27,484 nt of DNA, from positions 1 to 27,484 of the forward strand of contig JBBDIO010000155.1 in assembly GCA_040880365.1 (NCBI GenBank), given 5' to 3'. Source of the DNA: JBBDIO01 sp040880365 (lineage in GTDB: Bacteria > Chloroflexota > Anaerolineae > Caldilineales > Caldilineaceae). The first letter of the stretch is position 1. Every line of letters begins with the position of its first letter. Of the stretch, positions 23,104-27,484 are shown piece after piece. The translations under genes and the position numbers were made by a program. Below the pieces are notes generated by a model. The model was not told the DNA's origin, searched no databases, and was given only the letters and a program-made list of their open reading frames with translations.

Positions 23104-23217
23104 CGGTGCGCGATGAACTCTATTGTAGGCTACTGCGCCAATCCTGTGCGGAATGGCGGGTACGGTATTCTCCGGCAATTTCAGCCAAAGACACGCGCCC
23201 CACATTCTGCTGTGTGG

Positions 23218-24123
23218 TCAATCCAGGTTGAGCAAACCCAGTGCGTCGCGGTGGATGATCTCTTCAATGGCGGCTTCGGGCACACGCGGCAGGTTTGTGC
23301 CTTCGACAATGTGGTTGACATTGCGCAGCGCGTCGATGGACTCTTGCACCGTCGCAATCGGAAAATCGGAACCGAGCAGCAGCTTGTCCATCACATTCCA
23401 TTCGCTGGCTTTGATCAGCTGCTCCCAGAAAGAGAAGGGGCGATAGATTGTACCTGAAATATCGGCGTAAAGATTAGGATGCTTGCGGATTACCACACAG
23501 GTTTCGGCCTGCCACGGGTGCGCCATGTGCGCCATGATGACTTTGAGGTCGGGATAGCGCATGGCGAGTTCATCCATGAGCAGGGGATGGGCATAGCGGA
23601 TGGGCGCCATGCGCACGGGCGAAGTTCCCTGATGCAACATGACGGGTAGGCCAAATTTCTGGGCGCGTTCAAAGATTGCCAGGGCGCGCGGTTCAAAGGG
23701 ATCAAAATTCTGATAGTTCGCACCCAGCTTCACGCCGCGCAAACCCAGATCGGTGCGGCACCGCTCAAATTCATCCATCGCGCCGTGGTCATAGGGGTGA
23801 ATCGACATGAAACCGATGAGCCGGTCGGGGTGGGCCTGGACAAAGCGCGCGGTGGCATCGTTGAAATTGCCGTTGCCCGCGTCATCCTGATACCAACTGG
23901 GATCGCCCGCGCCCCCGGCCAACTGATCGATCTGTACGCCGGGGTGCCAGGCAATATTGAACACAATTGCCCGTTGCGCAGGGTTCATGGCGTCGAGGTA
24001 GTCTTGCCAGCCGACCGTTGCCTGCACCGGGCGGTCGGGACGCCAGGCATGGCTGATAATCTTTTCGGACTCGGGTACGGCAGCCTTGTATTGGGGCGTG
24101 TGGGAGTGTACGTCAATAATCAT
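23218..24123 (-). CDS. Amidohydrolase-2 family metal-dependent hydrolase
   Basis: A 301-residue TIM-barrel hydrolase or decarboxylase of the amidohydrolase-2 group. The metal ligands appear in order: His6 and His8 (IIDVHSHTP), His164 (PVMLHQGTSP), His199 (VIMAHMAHPW) and Asp253 (LLLGSDFPIA). The motif RGVKLGANYQNFDP (129-142) fits the same group, as does the closing EEIIHRDALGLLNL. Relatives include gamma-resorcylate decarboxylase, ACMSD-like and lactonase-like enzymes; the substrate is open. The gene comes 51 bases after the enolase-superfamily gene, and pairs of these two families often serve breakdown of a sugar acid or aromatic acid. That link is inference from context only. Confidence 0.88.
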   Translation of the reverse strand: MIIDVHSHTPQYKAAVPESEKIISHAWRPDRPVQATVGWQDYLDAMNPAQRAIVFNIAWHPGVQIDQLAGGAGDPSWYQDDAGNGNFNDATARFVQAHPDRLIGFMSIHPYDHGAMDEFERCRTDLGLRGVKLGANYQNFDPFEPRALAIFERAQKFGLPVMLHQGTSPVRMAPIRYAHPLLMDELAMRYPDLKVIMAHMAHPWQAETCVVIRKHPNLYADISGTIYRPFSFWEQLIKASEWNVMDKLLLGSDFPIATVQESIDALRNVNHIVEGTNLPRVPEAAIEEIIHRDALGLLNLD

Positions 24124-24174
24124 GGTTGCAGTTTCTTCTACTGAATCGGTGGATTTGCGGGTAGGGTTGCGCCA

Positions 24175-25293
24175 CTAGACGCGAAAACGATTGACCTGTT
24201 CCATGTCCAGCTCAACGCCCAGGCCGGGTTTTTCGTGGGGTCTGGCTGTGCCGGCGGTGATGGGCAACGGTTCGGTGAGAATAGTGCCATCGTAATAGAA
24301 GGGGCTGAGAATGTCGCAGGGGAAGACCTCGGCGGCAATCGCGGGCGTTGCCATCCCCAGATGGATCATGGCAGCGTTGCCGATTCCCAATTCCAGATTG
24401 GAGCCGATGGTGCAGCTTAGCCCGGCAGCCTCGGCGACTGCGGCCATCTTGCGGGCCGGGCCGATTCCGCCGCCTTTTCCCACATAGACGGATAACACAT
24501 CGGCGGCTTCGGCGCGCACAATCGCCAGGGCATCTTGCAAGCTATAGACGCTTTCATCGGCCATAACCGGCACCGAGACCTGGCGGCGGACATCGGCGAG
24601 CCAGGCAATGTCCAGATCCGGCACGGGCTGTTCGGCGAAGATGATGTCATATTCGTAGAGGCGGGGAATCGTCTGGATGGCTTCACGGGGCGACCAGCCG
24701 CCGTTGGCATCGACGCCCNNNNNNNNNNGCACATCCGGCCCGATAGCCGCGCGCACGGCGCGCACACGCGCCACATCCTCCTCGGGCTGAATGCCTACTT
24801 TGACCTTCATGGCACGAAAGCCCTGTTCTACGGCCCAGGCGGCCAGTTCGGCGGCTTTTGCGGGTTCCAGCCCCGAAACGGAAAACTTGGTTGTGACGAA
24901 ATCGCGCACCGCGCCGCCCAGCAGGCGGTATACCGGCAGACCTGCGACTTTGCCCAGAATATCCCACAAGGCCATCTCAATCGCCGATTTTGTGAAGGGG
25001 TTGTTGGCGATGGTTTTTGCCATGACACGGGTGAGGCGTTCGATTTGCGTAGGATCCTCTCCCACAAGCGCAGGCTCCAGATATTCGCGAATCATGCGCG
25101 CCGACGAGACATGATCTTCGCCACTCCACACGGCGGTACAAGAAACTTCGCCCAGGCCGATGATGTCTTCATCGGTGTGCACGCGCAGCAGCAGAAACGG
25201 CGATGTGACGTGATAGCCGCGCCCGCTGCGGATGGCGCGTTGGGGGTTGATGGGGATTTCGACGGGAATCGTTTCGATCTTGGTGATTTTCAT
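24175..25293 (-). CDS. Mandelate racemase/muconate lactonizing enzyme family protein (enolase superfamily), interrupted by an assembly gap
   Basis: About 372 residues with the enolase-superfamily N-terminal cap (MKITKIETIPVEIPI) and barrel. The MLE-subgroup active site is visible: Lys163 and Lys165 (AMKVKVG), metal ligands Asp195 (GVDANGGW), Glu221 (FAEQPV) and Asp246 (MADESVYS), and Lys273 (VGKGGGIG) on the opposite face. Members are cycloisomerases, dipeptide epimerases or acid racemases; lysines on both sides fit racemase, epimerase or syn-elimination chemistry. Ten Ns at 24719-24728 lie between GPDV and GVDANGGW; relatives have about two residues there while the Ns hold room for about four, so the true gap is probably shorter. 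The flanks stay in frame, so the join is believable. It is followed by the amidohydrolase gene. Confidence 0.88.
   Translation of the reverse strand: MKITKIETIPVEIPINPQRAIRSGRGYHVTSPFLLLRVHTDEDIIGLGEVSCTAVWSGEDHVSSARMIREYLEPALVGEDPTQIERLTRVMAKTIANNPFTKSAIEMALWDILGKVAGLPVYRLLGGAVRDFVTTKFSVSGLEPAKAAELAAWAVEQGFRAMKVKVGIQPEEDVARVRAVRAAIGPDVXXXXGVDANGGWSPREAIQTIPRLYEYDIIFAEQPVPDLDIAWLADVRRQVSVPVMADESVYSLQDALAIVRAEAADVLSVYVGKGGGIGPARKMAAVAEAAGLSCTIGSNLELGIGNAAMIHLGMATPAIAAEVFPCDILSPFYYDGTILTEPLPITAGTARPHEKPGLGVELDMEQVNRFRV
24719..24728. other. Assembly gap (10 Ns)
   Basis: A run of ten undetermined bases inside the enolase-superfamily gene. Both sides belong to the same protein in the same frame, so the scaffold order is supported, but the length is likely a placeholder. 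Confidence 0.97.
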
Positions 25294-25395
25294 TCTGACA
25301 ATCTCGTTCTTGTGGTGTGGCGAGTGGAAATTAGTCGATGGTTCAGGTGTGGCGAGCTACATCGGTTCCCGAAACCTGAAGCGGTGCGGGAATAG

Positions 25396-27484
25396 TCACT
25401 CTCCGAGCAGGCGCGCGCACGCCTGGGCAATGGCTTCGTCCAGTGGCATGTTGACGGTCATGGATGCGGCCAACATTTCCAATGCGGCGTGCGCCTGGGC
25501 TGGCGATGGATGCAGATCGCGCAGGGAACCGGCGTCTTGCTGGAGTTGGGCGAGTAGCTGGGCGTAGCCGGGCGTGCCGAGCATGTCTTCGATACTTTGC
25601 GGCGTAGCCACGAATGTGGCGGATGACGGTTCGCTTGCTGTCGGCAAAACGGGCAGCGTCGCAGGCACCAGGACACGGCCCGCTTCGCCATGTACAAAGC
25701 GCAGCAGGTCGGTCGCCTGGGGGATATTGCCGGCGTTGTGGGGAATGCCCAGGGCAAGTGTGGAAGCAAGATAACGGCTGGCTGGGCCATTGAGTATGGG
25801 CAAGGGGGCGACCAGCCACGCATCATTGGAACCTGTATTGATGTCGGTCAACCGCCGCGCAGTGGCGAGGGAGGTTAGCACCGCTGAGGACTGTTCCAGT
25901 TGTGCTGCGGAATCGGGATTGTCAAGGGCGGTCGCGGTAAAAGGCGCACTTGCCCAGCGATTGATCAGATCATCGAGCGCGGCGCGCGTGGCGTCTGCTG
26001 CCAGGAAGCAGCCTGTTTGGGGTGTGAATAGAGGCGCGGACAGAAGCGCAGAGCCGATCCACAGCGCGCGGGCGGAGTCATCGATCAGGATTGGTGGTGT
26101 GGCAGATGATGGGCCTGCCATGACAACGGCATAGGCCACCAGATCGTCCCAGTTCCAACCGGGGTCGGGGTAGGAGAGGCCCGCCGCGGCCAGGTGATCG
26201 GCGCGCAGCAGCACGACCGGGGCCTCGGTCCACAGGATGGGCAGGCCATAGTGCGCGCCGTTTTGCGACCATGCATGGGCCGCTGCGTCTGGCGCGTTGG
26301 GCACTGTGAGCGGTGTCAACTGTGTTTCCAGGTTGTCGGCATCGAACCAATCGCGCGCCAGTAACACTACATCGGGCGCGGGACCGGCCTGCACGGTCTC
26401 CCAATAGGCATCGGGTGGATGGATCTGATATTCCACCTGGCTAGAGGGTTCGCCGTCATCGGCAGGGGCGATTGTCATTTCATAGCGGCCAAAGGGTGCG
26501 CCGAGGGTCTGGAACCATTCGTCATTGGGAAACCAGAGGGCGACTTGCAGGGCTGCCGCGTCGGTCGCGCCCGATGCGGTGGTGACTGCGCTGGTCCGGG
26601 TCATGGTCGCCGGGGCCTCTGCTAACGAACCTGGCATGAGATCTGCGGGTGCGTCTGATGTTGTCGTGGCCAAATCGGCACTAGCGGCACGCGCAACAGG
26701 CGGTTCGGGTGTGGCCGGTTCGGGCGCGCTACTCTGGGACGGGCCGAGCGGAATCACCAGGGTTGCCACTGCGGTTACCTGCGTGCCGGAAGGCGTGGCG
26801 GTCATGGTGGGCGACGGCGTTAGTGTGGGCGACGCCGTCACGGTGGGTGACGGCGTCAGCGTCAGCGAGGGTGTGAGCGTGGGCGACGTCGTCATCGTCG
26901 CGGACGGTTGCGCGGTTGGCTCTGGTGTGATTGTGCCCGTCGGTATCACCGTTGCCGTAATTGTTGCCGTTGCGGTCAACGTTGCTGTCACCGTTGCGGT
27001 CAACGTAGGACTGATCGTAGGGGTAATTGTGATAGTCGCGGCGGGCGTGGGGCTTCCCGCAGCAGGATCGACATCGCTGTCGGTCGGTGTGGCTGTCGGT
27101 GTGGCCGTAGGGGTCACAGGTGTTGCGGTGGCGGCTTGTGTTGCAATCTCAGTCGCGGTGGGAAAGGCCGTAGGCGTATGGGTCGGTGTATTGGTGGGCG
27201 CAGTAGTCGACGCAGAGGTCGGCACGCCGGCGGGTATCGTTGTCCAGGTGGCGGTCGGCGCAATTGGCGTCCACGTCGCAGTTGGAGCAGGGATGATGGG
27301 CGTCCAGGTTGCAGTGGCGGGCAGGCTGGTGGCGGTGGGCGAACCGGGTAGGGGTGTCGCGGTAGACGCACCTGTTTGTGAGCCTGGCGTGGGCGTATTG
27401 GTGTTGGTGGGGCGCACGGGGATGGGAGTGGCATCGCCCGCGGGTAGCGCGGTTGTCGTAGCGGGCACATCCGGCGCATCCTCG
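25396..27484 (-). CDS. Thr/Pro-rich extracellular protein with a solute-binding-protein-like domain (5' end missing)
   Basis: The frame is open from the window edge to TGA at 25396-25398, about 695 residues, with no stop upstream, so the N-terminus lies outside. The first 230-odd residues seen are a Thr/Pro/Ala/Ser linker of the TPTATPT kind. From about residue 305 the protein looks like a family-1 extracellular solute-binding protein: ALQVALWFPNDEW, DVVLLARDWFDADNLETQL, HYGLPILWTEAPVVLLRADHLAAAGL, PGWNWDDLVAYAVVM, SALLSAPLF and WLVAPLPILNGPASRY. This is the Y-G-L-P and W-D-D-L pattern of ABC sugar-binding proteins, yet no permease or ATPase lies in the window. The missing end could hold a signal peptide, a membrane anchor or another domain such as a kinase. 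The domain call is fair; the role is open. Confidence 0.78.
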   Translation of the reverse strand, partial: EDAPDVPATTTALPAGDATPIPVRPTNTNTPTPGSQTGASTATPLPGSPTATSLPATATWTPIIPAPTATWTPIAPTATWTTIPAGVPTSASTTAPTNTPTHTPTAFPTATEIATQAATATPVTPTATPTATPTDSDVDPAAGSPTPAATITITPTISPTLTATVTATLTATATITATVIPTGTITPEPTAQPSATMTTSPTLTPSLTLTPSPTVTASPTLTPSPTMTATPSGTQVTAVATLVIPLGPSQSSAPEPATPEPPVARAASADLATTTSDAPADLMPGSLAEAPATMTRTSAVTTASGATDAAALQVALWFPNDEWFQTLGAPFGRYEMTIAPADDGEPSSQVEYQIHPPDAYWETVQAGPAPDVVLLARDWFDADNLETQLTPLTVPNAPDAAAHAWSQNGAHYGLPILWTEAPVVLLRADHLAAAGLSYPDPGWNWDDLVAYAVVMAGPSSATPPILIDDSARALWIGSALLSAPLFTPQTGCFLAADATRAALDDLINRWASAPFTATALDNPDSAAQLEQSSAVLTSLATARRLTDINTGSNDAWLVAPLPILNGPASRYLASTLALGIPHNAGNIPQATDLLRFVHGEAGRVLVPATLPVLPTASEPSSATFVATPQSIEDMLGTPGYAQLLAQLQQDAGSLRDLHPSPAQAHAALEMLAASMTVNMPLDEAIAQACARLLGE
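26775..27484 (-). repeat. Low-complexity Thr/Pro-coding repeats
   Basis: Degenerate short repeats on the minus strand encode the TPT/SPT/TAT linker, for example several near-copies of GTGGGCGACGGCGT and its variants (26808-26890) and of GGCGTCCAGGTTGC-like units (27245-27315). Such tracts are prone to slippage and misassembly. Confidence 0.75.

Noticed and set aside
26908..27351. Plus-strand Arg/Gly/Cys-rich frame of 147 codons
   Set aside because: It is the reverse of the Thr/Pro linker repeats; low complexity explains the open frame.

Overview
The window looks like chromosomal DNA of a GC-rich bacterium, most probably a member of the Chloroflexota (Anaerolineae/Caldilineae-like). This is inferred from style, not from a marker gene. 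The hints are a PyrF-PyrE fusion, secreted proteins with long Thr/Pro linkers, lipoproteins made of TPR repeats, an SdrD-B-like surface protein, secreted proteins ending in a Y/F-V-P-x3-R tail, and a small bacterial-type SRP RNA. Nothing marks a phage, plasmid, insertion sequence or CRISPR array. One run of 10 Ns (24719-24728) shows a draft or scaffolded assembly.

Layout: apart from a short 3' gene tail on the + strand (1-62) that ends at a strong intrinsic terminator (116-148), every gene supported here lies on the minus strand. Read in transcription order, from high to low coordinates: a partial Thr/Pro-rich protein with a solute-binding-protein-like domain (25396-27484); an enolase-superfamily enzyme and an amidohydrolase (23218-25293); a TlpA-like thioredoxin lipoprotein, a tail-anchored protein of unknown function, a single-pass protein with three ERGF repeats, inorganic pyrophosphatase, a SAM methyltransferase and a glycoside-hydrolase-like lipoprotein, several overlapping or coupled (18162-22993); an SdrB-like secreted protein, a second glycoside-hydrolase-like protein, a UDP-sugar dehydrogenase and a low-molecular-weight phosphatase (13785-17797); a lipoprotein with 24 TPRs (10743-13523); uroporphyrinogen-III synthase, tRNA-Ser(GGA), SRP RNA and a histidine phosphatase (8231-10271); the pyrimidine pair pyrF-pyrE fusion and pyrD, overlapping by ATGA (5531-8061); an O-antigen-ligase-like protein, GtrA and a family-4 glycosyltransferase (2337-5467); then a hotdog thioesterase, a membrane protein and a TIM-barrel isomerase-like protein (175-2278).

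How the genes fit together: two blocks concern the cell surface. The ligase/GtrA/glycosyltransferase block would assemble and decorate a surface glycan. The UDP-sugar dehydrogenase, the Wzb-like phosphatase and two paralogous secreted glycoside-hydrolase-like proteins around an SdrB-like protein suggest production and remodelling of an exopolysaccharide. The pyrimidine pair covers the fourth to sixth steps of UMP synthesis, although the PyrK partner expected for this PyrD class is not in the window. The least explained parts are the tail-anchored and ERGF-repeat proteins, the isomerase-like protein with most metal ligands replaced, and the PT-rich binding protein with no transporter beside it.
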